Assembly: GCA_050084515.1 (NCBI GenBank)
Contig: CM114273.1
Location: forward strand, 37,572,001 to 37,636,000
Length of the DNA: 64,000 bases
Source of the DNA: Blasia pusilla
Lineage: Eukaryota; Marchantiophyta; Marchantiopsida; Blasiales
Direction of reading: 5' to 3'
Below the pieces are notes generated by a model. That model did no database searches and had not been told where the DNA came from. It saw only the letters and a program-made list of their open reading frames with translations. Below are positions 1 through 10,600 of this stretch, piece by piece (the first letter of the stretch is position 1; every line of letters starts with the position of its first letter). A program made the position numbers and the translations under genes.

Positions 1-349
1 AAACTTTTCAATCCCACTACAAAACATGTGTATCTTAGCAAAATATGTTATCTTCAATAAAGATACTCCTTTCTCCTTTTCTCTTAATTATCATGCTTCT
101 TATTCTTCATTATTTGATTCTTTTCCAATAGAAAACTCTGAACCAATAATTGTTCCTAATTAAAAAGAAAGAAAAACTACACTTCAAACACATATTGAAA
201 TAGTGTAAGATCCCCAATCATACACTGTATCACAGAAAAGTCTTCAAATAGTGGGAGATCCTTAAGTAAAAACATGTGCTATTGCTTGAGAGGAAGTGAG
301 CACCTATGGGACATGTGCCCACTTCCCTCATCCTAAGTGCTCATCATGA

Positions 350-1600
350 ACATCTACACAAATAAACATTTATGATGATGCTTGCTCAAATATTCTGATG
401 TCTTCTTGTGTCCGATTTGATCCAATCACTAGAACCAAAGCCCTCTCTAGACCAGATGCTCATGAATGGCAAACTGCTATGGAAGCCAAAATTACCTCTC
501 TTCATGAAAATAAAACTTGGATTCTTATACCAAATCCAAAAAAGTGCAAGTCATCCATAGATACTGCCAATATAGTCCTTATAAATGGGTTTTCAAGATT
601 AAACGGTTTTCTTGAGGAAGTATTCTAAGGTACAAGGCCAAGCCGGTAGCGAAAGGCTATTCATAGAAAGAAGGAATTGATTACAAAGAAACTTTCTCTC
701 CTATCAGAAATATCACTTCTCTTTGGGTGCTTCTCTCCATTTTTGCTATTCGCAATGTTGAACTACATCAAATGGACGTCAAGACTACTTTTCTTCATGG
801 TGACCAAGAATAAATTATATACATGCATCAAAGTTCAGGTTTTGAGGTAAGTAATCAAGGTCCACAGGTATGTCTTCAAAAGAAAGCTCTTTATGGCTTA
901 AAGCAATCCTCCCAAGCTTGGTATCAAAAGATAGATAGATACTTAACCTCTGCTTGTTTTCTCAGACTCATAATCCTTGTTTGTATCGCAAACGGTCTTC
1001 TAGACTTCTACAGATTAATTTTTCATAGTTGTTGTATATGTAGATGATCTTGCTATTCTAGGAGATAATCTCATTTAGCTACAATAATTCAAAACTTATG
1101 TTCAAACCAAATTCAAAATGGTTGATATGGGAGAGCTTCACTACTTGTTAGGACTTCAAGTGGTAAGAGACAAGGCATGTCACAAGATTTCTTTGCATCA
1201 AAAAAGGTTTATTTGTGAAAAATTTGTAGAATTCAGTATGAAAGATTGTCGTACAATTTCTGCCCCTTCTGTCCCTGGAACAACATTAATTATCCAAGCC
1301 CACATATGCTCCTTCTTGTGATGACCTTGCTCATTTTCAACAATAGCCATATGCCACAATAGTTGGAAGTCTTATGTATGCTTCAACCATGACTTGCCCT
1401 CGTATCTCTTTCAGTGTGGGCTAGTTATGTAAATACATATCCAACTATTCCATTGAGCATTGGAAAGTTGCTATGCATTGCTTAGGTATTTGAAGGGAAT
1501 GTCCGTTATGGGTATCATCTTTGATGGTTATATCCATGATTTGAGAAGAGATTACCATTACTCTTTGGAAGGCTTAGGTTGAGACTTGAGAATAAGGCAT
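350..1600 (+). pseudogene. Ty1/copia pol remnant (reverse transcriptase)
   Basis: Broken coding remnant of a Ty1/copia polyprotein. Fragments in several frames carry copia RT signatures: a segment with NKTW near 510, an LYGLKQSSQAWYQK block near 888-930, a YVDDLAILGD active-site block near 1037-1065, and MGELHYLLGLQV near 1128-1160, which is the usual copia sequence downstream of the active site. Stops and frameshifts separate them. The integrase and LTRs are not recognisable, so this is an old, dead fragment. The family assignment rests on the order and wording of these RT motifs. Confidence 0.85.
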
Positions 1601-1974
1601 GAGGTTGGTAGTTGTTCTTCCACAATACCTATAGAGATCTGGATTTCCATGGAGGTATAGCACGATGATCTTGGAGACCTCATCTTTGCAACCTATAGTT
1701 GGAGGAGTGGAAGGCATTTCATTGACAACAAGTGGTGAACCTCATATTGATTTATGTGAGGTTATAATTAACATAACTTTATATACATACAAATTGGGAG
1801 TAGAAACTAGCAATGTTCAATCATTATCTTGTATTTCATGCATTTGTTCTATCTATTCTATTTCGTGTTCTACACTTTGCATTTAATATGTGATTACTCT
1901 TGCTGGTTTTGTGTGCAAAAAAGTGTGTTAGAGCAGCAAGGCTCTACTGGGCCCTCATGCAAACCAATATACAA

Positions 1975-2440
1975 ATGTTGCTATTGAAGTTTATCATGGA
2001 ATCATGAAGGCTATATTAAATGATGACATGAGTTTGGCTCAAAGAAGAAGCAACTACCTTGTAAGCGAGCTCCTCGAGTCCATGGAAGCATGGTACTTCC
2101 AAATACAACTCTTGAAAAAGAGAGGCTTTATGCAAAATGCAACTCAAGAATAGGATATCAAAAATATCATTCTAAAAGGAAGAGAATTCTCAAGTAATGA
2201 CATTCAACTCACACAAGCAAGGGGTCATGTATGCATGGTGCATATGAAGAGCTAGATCGTTGCCAACAAGTGGTATGAAATCTACAACTATGATATCCTA
2301 TGGTGACATTGAGAGTTTCCTTGGTCTCTAAAGGGCAATATTTGCAAGCATATGGTTAGTCACACTTACCTCAATAATTCCTTCACGAAATCTCTTTTCA
2401 TGTGTGTTGGTTGAGGCATCAATGATACTTGTGAATTAGA
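1975..2440 (+). pseudogene. SWIM zinc-finger transposase-like remnant (MULE/FAR1 type?)
   Basis: Open but broken coding sequence. One frame reads NVAIEVYHGIMKAILND and continues through a helical region (SNYLVSELLESMEAW). Further on it contains EFPWSLKGNICKHMV near 2310-2350, which resembles the second half (CxH) of a SWIM zinc finger as found in Mutator-like/FAR1 transposases. The expected first cysteine pair lies at stop codons. No terminal inverted repeats were found. The assignment is tentative and rests on the SWIM-like tail. Confidence 0.35.
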
Positions 2441-2830
2441 AACGTACTTAACATGGAATTTGCAAAATAGATAATTACTTTGTTGTAAATAGACTTAGGC
2501 AAGGTCGATCTTGTGTGGATATTCCACACAAGAGACATTTTCTTAATGGAGACATTTTCTTAATTGAATGAATTGAGACTTGAAGATAAATCCCTATTAT
2601 TGAGGCCTATTTTTGTGGTAATTTCCTTATTGAAAAAATATTTGCTCGTATATTATATGTAGGGAGTTCTAGATGAAGATAGTAGTATTCATCTCGAACC
2701 AAGATGAAGATATTTGCACATTTCTGTACCATCCACAAATTAGAGAAGGCTCATTTACTGCATCGACCATAATCAGAATAGATGGTGATTCTGATAGCAA
2801 TATTCTATGGGCATCTTATACCATGGAACC
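2441..2830. other. AT-rich spacer, nothing recognised
   Basis: No coding or repeat signature seen. A short open frame at 2673 runs into the B2 repeat of copy B and is not considered real. Confidence 0.5.
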
Positions 2831-3611
2831 TGACGTGCGCATACATATTGCTACACAACATAAATCTTTGTCACCAAAAATATACACAAACACGCATGAT
2901 CCCATGCTTACTCATGGCATCTAAATAACGAGATGAGAAGTACCAAAATATCTCCGATAAATCAAGTAGATCTTATACGAATGTCTCACACCAAACTTTC
3001 CATGGTGTGCACTCTCTTTCATGTCAAACCAAACCCACTCTCCTAATGAGAGGCTTGGATTACACACACAAGGTAAGCAAGACCATAGCTTCACCGCCTC
3101 ATGACAAGAGGTTCAACAAAAAGAGAATGAGCTCTCAAGCTCTCTCTCTTGGAGGTATATCCCCTTCCCTCCCCCCAGTTATCTCCTTGGTAACCTATGC
3201 TTACAAGTCACCTCCTTGGCTCTTGATCTACAACAGCGGGTCAAGGGAAACTTCCCAAATTAGAAAGTCAACTATACTCCAAATAGGTACTTACTTGAAA
3301 TAGTAAGTTTATCTATATGGCTCCAAATGAGCCGAAACGAAGGGGAAACCTGCTCTCTCAGGTTATCCGTGGCCACAACAGATCATCCTTGATCTCTTAA
3401 GGAAGTCCTCGAGTATCTCCGAGGACGCTCTACTAGATCTCGTCGATTTATCCTAAAAGAGGTGACAGTTATTGTACGCATACACATTGCTACACAACAT
3501 AGATCATTGTCACCGAACATACACACAAACATGCACAATCCCATGCTAACTTATGACATCCAAACAACGATACGAGAAGTACCAAAATATCTCCAATCGC
3601 CCCCCTAACGG
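2831..3611 (-). repeat. Right-end split repeat B1-A2-B2 of copy B
   Basis: On the minus strand, B1 starts at about 3597-3611 just after the GGGGGG tract and ends near 3475. After a 5-nt spacer, A2 starts with TGTCACC near 3464 and runs to about 2965. B2 follows and ends with GCGCACGTCA at 2831. Both B copies share the GGAGATATTTTGG start and the core around ATCGTGCGTG/GCATGGGATC. Compared with copy A the order is identical, so the B-A-B right end is a property of the family and not of one insertion. Confidence 0.85.
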
Positions 3612-3639
3612 GTGGTTAGGTCCCTCTAACTCCAGATAG

Positions 3640-4353
3640 CCATCTATCCCTACCTACCATGACATACATCTCTTGGACGCTAAGAGCAAAAAGATTGGGC
3701 GCTCATGTGGCCCCATAATTAGTTGCCTTCTTATCATCAATGTCACATACACAAGTCAGAATCTAGAACTTCCTACTCTATATACAACTGAGACACATCC
3801 ATCGTCCGTGAGGAACCCTAGTAAGAGATGGCGTCAAACATGCTATACCGTCAATGTTAGGAAGGTGAGATTGCGCATAGTTATGCATATGGTCCTTCCA
3901 AACCATACCATTGCGTCCCTCCAATACGAGAACACCAGATGGCAAAATCTCACGCACCCTCAAGATGGTGCACATTGCAGTCACATCCAACGTCGTGGAT
4001 GCCGTTAGCTGCAAGTAAACATAGTCTCCTTGATGAAACCTCCGGATAGTAGGTCGATAACCACCTCCCCGAATAGTTGAATACCTCAACGTCTCCCGAC
4101 GCTACGCAATCGCCAAGTTCTCAAACGCCATGGGCGTCACTCTCCAAAACAACTCAGCCTCTGAGAACATGCTTGTATCCATACATCGGGGTCATCAAGG
4201 TTCAACACCTTACCAAGATCTCAACAAATGGCCATAGGTAAATCAGGCTCTCGGCCATAAAGTAACAAGTTTGGTGAGAAAGATGCTAAGGATGCCCGCC
4301 TACTGAATTTGTATCCATCACCAACCATGGCAACTCAAGGTCCCAATCTCCTA
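3640..4353 (-). pseudogene. Copy B integrase C-terminus with truncated PHD finger
   Basis: Minus-strand continuation of the copy B integrase. The open piece 3778-4089 reads through the conserved post-integrase block (GDYVYLQ, then TILRVREILPSGVLVLEGR, then HLPNIDG). It then jumps directly to the end of the PHD finger (ACLTPSLTRVPHGRWMCLSC). Compared with copy A, about 40 codons holding most zinc ligands are deleted. The piece upstream (4090-4353) is the integrase tail before the insertion of copy A. It cannot make a working PHD finger. Confidence 0.8.
4350..4353. repeat. 4-bp target duplication CCTA (left of copy A)
   Basis: CCTA precedes the first TG of copy A and is repeated at 14281-14284 right after its last CA. 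Removing copy A plus one CCTA restores an uninterrupted integrase sequence matching copy A's own 12640-12665 on the other strand. Confidence 0.93.
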
Positions 4354-4868
4354 TGTCACGATTGTTAGGATAGATTGGTAGGATCTAGCAAAGTGTCTGC
4401 ACGAGAAGTGGAGGATAGGCCCATGAGGTCAAGGATGACTTGTTGAGGCCCTGGGCAACTTGAGAGAGTACGTTTCCCCTTCGTTTCGGCTCATTTGGAG
4501 CCATATATAGAAACTTACTATTTCAGGTAAGTTTCCATGTTAGAGATAGTTGACTTTCCACTTTGGGAAGTGGCCCTTGACCCGCTACAGTAGGTCAAGA
4601 GCCAAGGAGGTGACTTGCGAGCATAGGTTATCGTTGAGAGGGCTTGGGAGAGGGAAGGGGATATACCTCCAAGAGAGAGAGTTTGAGAGCTCATTCTCTC
4701 TTTGTTGAACCTCTTGGCATGAGGCAGCGAAGCTATGGTCTTGCTTGCCTTGTGAGTGTAACCCAAGCCTCTCATTAATAGAGTGGGTTTGGTTTGACAT
4801 GAAAGAGAGTGCACACCTTTGAGAGCTATGGTGTGAGATGATGTAGAGAGAGATTGGATCTTACTTTA
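4354..4868 (+). repeat. A1 terminal repeat of copy A
   Basis: Begins TGTCACGATTGTTAGG and ends with CTTACTTTA; about 515 bp. It matches A2 at 13653-14152 over its whole length. It carries a TATA-like TATATA at 4504-4509, so it probably contains the promoter. After CTTACTTTA, A1 passes straight into GA-rich leader sequence without a B segment. In contrast A2 is followed by B2. Confidence 0.88.
4504..4509 (+). promoter_or_regulatory. TATA-like box in A1
   Basis: TATATA in the A repeat, conserved at 13793-13798 in A2. It is the only obvious core-promoter motif at the left end. It is inferred to drive the element's transcript from A1. Confidence 0.45.
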
Positions 4869-6395
4869 TAAAGAGAGAATGAGAGAGTGAGAGAGCTTCA
4901 TGGGGAAGCTCGCTGGTCACTTGCTATTTTTGCAGGTTGGGGACCGTGTTCCCCGTTCAACGGCTCATGGGAGTGCTCACCGGAGCAAGGGCTGCTTTGA
5001 TTGTTCTTTGCATTTTTGTGTGGAAGAGTGACGCCCGGAAGCGCTGCCCAATTTTTGAAAGGGATTGAGTATGGGGGCGGGTTGCCCCATACCGGTGCTC
5101 TTAGAAGCACCATGTAGCTTTTTGATTTGTATTTTTACATGTTTTACATTTTTATTGGGAGAAATCAGCGCGGAAGCGCTGCCAAATATTTTGTAGGAGA
5201 AAGAGACATTGGGCTTTACGACAGTCCCTGCCAATTTTTACTAGAATGTCCGATTCTAAATATCTTTTGATGTTGTTGTAGATCATGAAGCTGTGCACGT
5301 TGTGCAATAAACAATGTGCAATTTGGAGTTGCGAGCAAAAAGTGATGGTAAATCTTGCAAAATTGCCATTGCTAGGCAATTTTTAGGGTTAAATTGTTCA
5401 AACCTTAAACAAGGCGCCACGTCAGCGACGGTTGTTGCCATCATAGTCACCGTTAACGGTCCGCCATCGATGGTCAAACGTCATCGTCAACAGTCAACCG
5501 TCATCATCATCGGTTGGCCGTCACCGTCAATGGTCCACCGTCCGTTGTCCACCCTTTGGTTGCCATTGCCGCCATTACGGAGTGGAGGGTCTTCCATGAC
5601 GTTACGGAGACGAGGGTCTTCTCTGACTTGCGTCGCCACCACGTACTTTGTTTTGGCCACCACTGTCATCGCAATTTCGTCATCAACCAGTGATGGCAGA
5701 TGACCTCCGATTATGGTGTTTGAGTTTTGATTTCATGCTGCTATATTATGATTGGTAGCCGCTTGACGACGATCAAGTACCGTGTCTTGACGCCCATAGC
5801 CACAACGCGTCGCTGATTGCCACGCTGTGCCGCTCGTGGCCGCACCACACGGTCTCGATCGCGGAGCCGCACTGTCATTGGGGAGCAGAGTGTGGGTTTA
5901 TTGTTGATTGAGGAGGGTATGCCGCCGAGTGCCGCATCCCACCATCGGGGGCCGTTCCGTGCCGTGTGCAACACGACACCGTTCCGTTGGAACTGCATTG
6001 TCTATCGAGGAGTTTTGAGGAGCGTCAATACGGGAGGAGTACAACTTGCTGATTGGAGGAGTTTTCTCCATGATTGAGTTGGGGTTGAGATTTGTTGGTG
6101 AGGAGCGACATCGACATGTGTTCAGGTTATCCATTTTGGTCCTTTACCGTGCATGTGTGAGGGATTCTCGGATTTGGGTAGTTTATTTGGGGATATTGGG
6201 TGTGTGGATGCTCAGAGCATCATTTATGTATGTGGTTTAGGGGACATAGACCTATGTGGGATGACTGGAGTTGAGGATAGGTTGTCGATGAGATGATAGC
6301 CAGGTCAATTTGGCGCACCACGCCGCTTGTTGCCGCACGTTACACGTCTTGGGGAGGGAGAGTGTGGATCGAGTGCCGCATGTTTGGGATGAGTG
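4869..6395 (+). other. Family M 5' leader with degenerate GTCAACGGTC repeats
   Basis: A 1.5-kb leader between A1 and gag without a convincing reading frame. It starts with GA-rich sequence (AGAGAGAATGAGAGAG). It contains direct short repeats of GCGCGGAAGCGCTGCC type (5032-5045, 5165-5180). It also has a block at about 5405-5560 of imperfect copies of GTCAACGGTC/CCGTCA. Copy E carries the same block, longer, at 17860-18060. Several short ORFs here are not conserved and are not called as genes. No tRNA primer-binding site is obvious next to A1. Confidence 0.7.
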
Positions 6396-7760
6396 ATTGA
6401 GGGATTACTCGCGAGGCAAGAGTGATCGGTTGAGAGGGGCACGAGGATCATCACGATGTCCATTCGGGACTTTGAGAGGTGAGGTGGTGAACCTGAGAGT
6501 AGCTCTAGAGGTTTTATACGGAGTGGTGCGAGGTTCTGAGGGTCTCCACGTGAGGGACCACCTCGACCTCCTTCTGTGTCATTGTCAGACGAGGGGGAGG
6601 ATGTAGAGGAGTTTGTGAGCATCTCGCCACACATTGTGAGTGGTCCTACGAGTTGGGTGTACAAGATGGATGACCGGGGTAGAGGATTGCATAGGTTTTC
6701 AAGTGCAGTAGGTACGATTGCATTGCACGATTTTATAGCAGAGTTTAGAAGTTGGTGCGACTCCCAGCGGGCCAAGAATTCTAGAGAGTTTAACCCGTTT
6801 ACAACATGGAACGGTATGTTCCAGCATTTAGAGGGGGCGCCCATGGACGATTACCATGAGTTCTCTCAAAGATATGCACGTGAGATCGAGGCGTGGAGGC
6901 TCTACTATGACCCACATTATGTGTCATGGATGGAGCCGTTCCCAGATAAGGAGGGAGAGTCAGCAGAGGCTACTTCCTCTTCCACTAGTGACGTTTTAGG
7001 AGGGGTCACTCGCACTGGAGCAGTTGCACCATCTAGTTGGGTTCATCCCAGGTTCAACCCCGTGGTTGAGTTCTTTGCTGAGTTGAGGGCCAGCAACCAG
7101 GGGGTACGGACAGAGAAGTTGCGGAGCATCCACGACTTCCAGAGGCGCCCAGGTGAGAGTTTGTATGAGGTTTACACTCGCTTGCGCCGGTTGATCAACG
7201 TCACTCAGGGGTGACAAAGGCTCAGGCTATCCAGTCAGGGTACGCGATGCTGGACCGGACCCTGCGGACACGGGTGCGGGAGGGGATGCTTCTTATGAAC
7301 ACCTCCCCTACGTCGAGAGATGTTTTTAGGACCACCAAGAATATTGAGCGCAACATGGCGGAGGAGAGCGTAGCCACCATGGGTTTTGGGCGAGAGCAGT
7401 TGCGATTGTCTGCACCACATGTGCAGCAACGTGGACTCCGAGATAGGTTGAATGTGGCACCACGAGCTGAAGGAGGATACCGGGAGGCCGTGCCACACAG
7501 ACCTGCGCCTTCATATGTGGCTCAGTAGCAGTCGCCTACTATTACTTGTTGGTCATGTGGTGGAGCCCATCATCAGCGCGATTGCACTCGTCAGGGTCAT
7601 GGACGTGTGCCTGAGCATGGAGGTGGAGATGGTGCTGCACCAGGAGGTTATTAGTGTGACTATTATCAGAGGTATGGTCATACATGCGCCAGGTGTTTCA
7701 GTTTACATCCTGAGTTACATCCGGAGAAAGGGCCAGAGAGGGCACCAGAGCGAGTAGCCG
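6396..7760 (+). pseudogene. Copy A gag with zinc knuckles
   Basis: Retrotransposon gag. The open part 6576-7214 carries a gag helical core ending in FQRRPGESLYEVYTRLRRLI. A one-frame shift at about 7211 continues the protein (7211-7528) with TKAQAIQSGYAMLDRTLRTR. A TAG at 7526 interrupts the frame before the zinc knuckle CWSCGGAHHQRDC (about 7550-7590). A second knuckle-like block (CDYYQRYGHTCARC) follows near 7655-7700, then an LHPELHPE motif. Gag packages RNA in the virus-like particle. The first methionine is not certain; the sequence upstream of 6576 may belong to the same protein. Confidence 0.8.
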
Positions 7761-8640
7761 GTCCAAGTGGGCCTAGAGATCGTGCACCAGGTGGTCCTGT
7801 TGGGGAACGAGGAGCTGGAGTTGCTCGACAGGGTGGTGGAGCTACCCGTGGAGGAGGTAGAGTACCACCACCTAGACGCGCCAAGGGAGATGCCGGACGT
7901 GAGGCTAGGATGGCTGCTCAAATACAGCAGCTATAGGAGCAGATTGCCGCTATGGCATTGAGGTTACCCGATGTCGGATCCGTGGCATCAACATCATATG
8001 GAGCAGTCAGAGATATGGAGGATCCTGGTTGGATGTGCGGGGTTGCCTAGATGGATGCCGCCGCAGTTGTGACGCGTGGAGCAGCCGCAAAGTTGGATCC
8101 ACAGCGAGTGGAAGCCAGAAAATAGACTAGGCTTCCTCAATCTTTCACGTTGTCCGAAGCGATGAGGACCCCATTGATGGGTCCTCATCAAAGTTCTTGG
8201 AGAGTTGGTGATGTTGTTGGTGTGCAGGCATGGAGGGCGATGGGAGAAGCGAGTGCCACAACTCCTATTGTTGACACTCAGGAGGGGCATGTGTCGAGCA
8301 CGTTGTTTGGGGCAGCCACTGTTATGTACCGCACTCCTTTATTTTTTGCTTCCGATGTTATGACGTTGGGAGGTACACACGCCTAGGCTTTTTGGCTGGC
8401 CGCTACGCTATGCGAGCGTGGAGTTGAAGTTCCTGCATCACGTTCAGAGGTGATTGCAAAGGAGGTGATGGACCTGCCCTTGGAGCGGATGCTCGGGCCG
8501 TCCATGTCAGATTCATGGCAAGCTGCGGCTGCTAGGATGGCGGAGATGCCCGCTAGACCCGCGATAGAGCGTGCCATGGCTTCTCCTGGTATTGTGTTGT
8601 TGGATAACCAAGGAAAGGTCTTCCAGTTGGTGAGTCCTGG
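7761..8640 (+). pseudogene. Copy A gag-protease linker
   Basis: Basic, proline-rich sequence after the knuckles, broken by stops, then a more conserved block (8450-8640) with EVMDLPLERMLG and PAIERAMASPGIVLLDNQG. The same block is present in copy B (21947-22150, -) and copy C (28420-28610), so it is a real part of the polyprotein. Its function is unknown; by position it is the region before or at the start of the protease. Confidence 0.6.
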
Positions 8641-9250
8641 AGGTAGAGCTTTTAGTCCGCAGTGCGTCTTTTTGGATTCAAGAGGCAACCCCTGATGTTG
8701 GGGAAAGCGTCATACAGAGGATTGGGCTTGATGAGAGCCAATGTGGAGCGTTGTCCATTCCGGATACATATATCCTTGGGTGGAGCGAGTACCACATAGT
8801 ATATCACCTAATAGGAGGTTGTGGTGAGGATTCACCTGGGACATCCTACAGATGAGTCCGTGGTGGGAGCTAAGGCGATAGTGATTGATGCGGAGTCCTA
8901 CGATATCTTGGTTGGTGGAGCAGTGTTATATCCGATGGGGTTGCCGTGGATTACTGGGAGGAGTCAACGTCCTACAGACCAAGATGGCAGTCAGGTGATG
9001 GGCGCCTTAGCTCATTACCTATTTGATTCACATGTGCAGTGATCAAGCAACGGCTAGGGGAGATGGCGACCTTAGCAGCATTTAGCAGTGCCATCACTTG
9101 GCCTAGTGATTTGATTGAGGGGCATGTCCATGCAGAGGATACTCCTGTTCCTGACATTTCTATGGACAGGAGTGTTATGGTAGTCGCATCATTCCGTGGA
9201 GGAGAGGTGTGGTTGTGGGGCTCGACTGAGGAGCTTTGACAATTGGTAGA
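8641..9250 (+). pseudogene. Copy A aspartic protease
   Basis: Retroviral-type protease domain. The block LMLGKAAYRGLG (8693-8730) follows the site where copies B and C keep LDSGAQPLMLGKA or a close relative, with DSG/DNG as the active-site triad. In copy A this triad is altered to DSRGNP at about 8677-8694. Downstream is the conserved ESYDILVGGAVLYPMG (8891-8940), a typical protease C-terminal fold block of this family. Stops at TGA 8693 and later break the frame. Confidence 0.65.
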
Positions 9251-9339
9251 TGAGCACGTGCAGACCGCGTGGAGCGAGGCGTTTGCACCGAAGCGTGACG
9301 GGTGTGAGGAACCCGAGGTAGCAGGGAGTGCTATGATGA

Positions 9340-10320
9340 CATCCTTGGATACCACACCCATTGTGTGGTGTATTGCGGAGGAGGGTATTTGAGTGTTAGA
9401 TCTCTTTGGAGGGATTAGCATCGGGTTAGTTGTTGTTTTGCAGGCAGGAGTGCGAATGCAATAGTACCTGTATGTGGAGAGTGATGATGTTGCGAGGCGC
9501 ATCTCACTACGACATGTGGCATAGTTATGCCTATGTTTTCCCGATTTATTATCTACGTCTGCGGTAGTGGGGTACAAGAGTTCCCTACCGAGGGATATTT
9601 TGTTGTTGGGGGCGCAAGACTTAGAGCGGGTAGGGACCATTGATTTGGTCATTGTCGGTTGGCCATGTCAGGGCCAATCAAGTGTTGAATGAGGCAGTGG
9701 GTTGGCTGACACTCGGTCCATGTTGTTTTGGGATATGTTGAGGGTCTTACGGCAGTTGTAGGAGCACCAGTCTCGTTCTCCAGCCTACATTCTAGAGAAT
9801 CTGCCGATCTTAGGAGACTCCAGGTCACGGGTGGTGACGAGTACTCATCAAGTACGTGCCTGGATCGGCCCAGCAGTGTTCTTGGATGCAACGAGTGTAG
9901 GTTCTAGAGCCCATCTCTCGCGTCTATGGTGGACCAACTTGGTGCCCCATGCGATGTTACGGAGGGCGTATGCAAGAGTGGAGCACCCCTCCTATTTGTT
10001 AGTGGATTCCATTTTGGATCAAAGTCGTCGATCACAAGCAGTGAGGCATAATGATCGACCACCGTTGACTTTGGTCAACAGAGTAGGCAGGCCACGGCAG
10101 GCTTGCTCATGTTTGTGAGTTTTCCCGCTTCCTATGCATACAAGGAGGCCGGTCTTGGCTTGGTTTGGGATGACCAGGTTTAGCGGTTGGTGGAGCCCAA
10201 CGTCGACGAGAGAGAGCGAGTGATGGGATTTCCCACAGGAGTGACGGCAGTACGATGCCATGTCTTGGGTCAGGCGATGGACCTTATCCTCAGCTTGGGA
10301 GTGGCTTAGCAGTGCCGTAT
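9340..10320 (+). pseudogene. DNMT3/DRM-like C5 cytosine methyltransferase domain inside the copy A polyprotein
   Basis: A C5 DNA methyltransferase domain of about 320 codons. Motif I VLDLFGGI..GL is at 9393-9435 (SAM binding); a YVE acidic block at about 9470 is motif II. IDLVIVGWPCQGQS at 9640-9680 is motif IV with the catalytic Cys at 9666-9668. A GLADTRSMLFWDMLR block follows, then YILENLP (motif VI, ENV-like) at 9786-9806. FLDATSVGSRAHLSRLWWTNL (9880-9945) is motif VIII and closely follows the DNMT3 pattern (VSAAHRARYFWGNL). A target-recognition region, then ERVMGFPTGVT (10216-10250) and VLGQAMDL (10262-10285), give motifs IX-X. The domain sits between protease and RT. Stops at 9390, 9462 and 9690 and a frameshift near 10118 kill this copy. 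Copy B has the same domain, so the insertion is ancestral. Confidence 0.88.
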
Positions 10321-10600
10321 GAGATCGTGACAAATCACAGCGGTTACGTTGGTGAGCCCCATGCCTATCGAGACGGTGGAGGCAGTGGCTGGGGGCGAGA
10401 CCCGAGGAGATCTACACACCAGGGGAGATCGGGAGAGACACCCTTGGACTTGTTGGGATGTTTTGAAGGTACGCCAAGAGATGATAGCCACAGCATCGAA
10501 CGTGGTTTCGAGCACTGCATGTGGAGGAGATCAGAGTTTGCAGTTAGCTGCAAGAGAGCGGCCGAGTGTTGTTGTTCGAGACGGGGTTGCACCATTGCAA
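10321..10600 (+). pseudogene. Copy A linker between DNMT and RT
   Basis: Low-similarity linker, open in one frame from 10349. It includes a VSPMPIETVEAVAGGETRGD stretch and a TCWDVLKVRQEMI stretch that is also present in copy B (19140-19250, -). The site corresponding to copy E's insertion in copy B falls at about 10515-10520. No domain recognised. Confidence 0.55.

Noticed and set aside
5314-6240. Open frames in the family M leader
   Set aside because: Not conserved with copy E's leader; they run through the degenerate repeats.
9340-10320. Reading the methyltransferase as a host gene interrupted by the transposon
   Set aside because: The same domain is in the same polyprotein position in copy B, which is an independent copy, so it belongs to the element.
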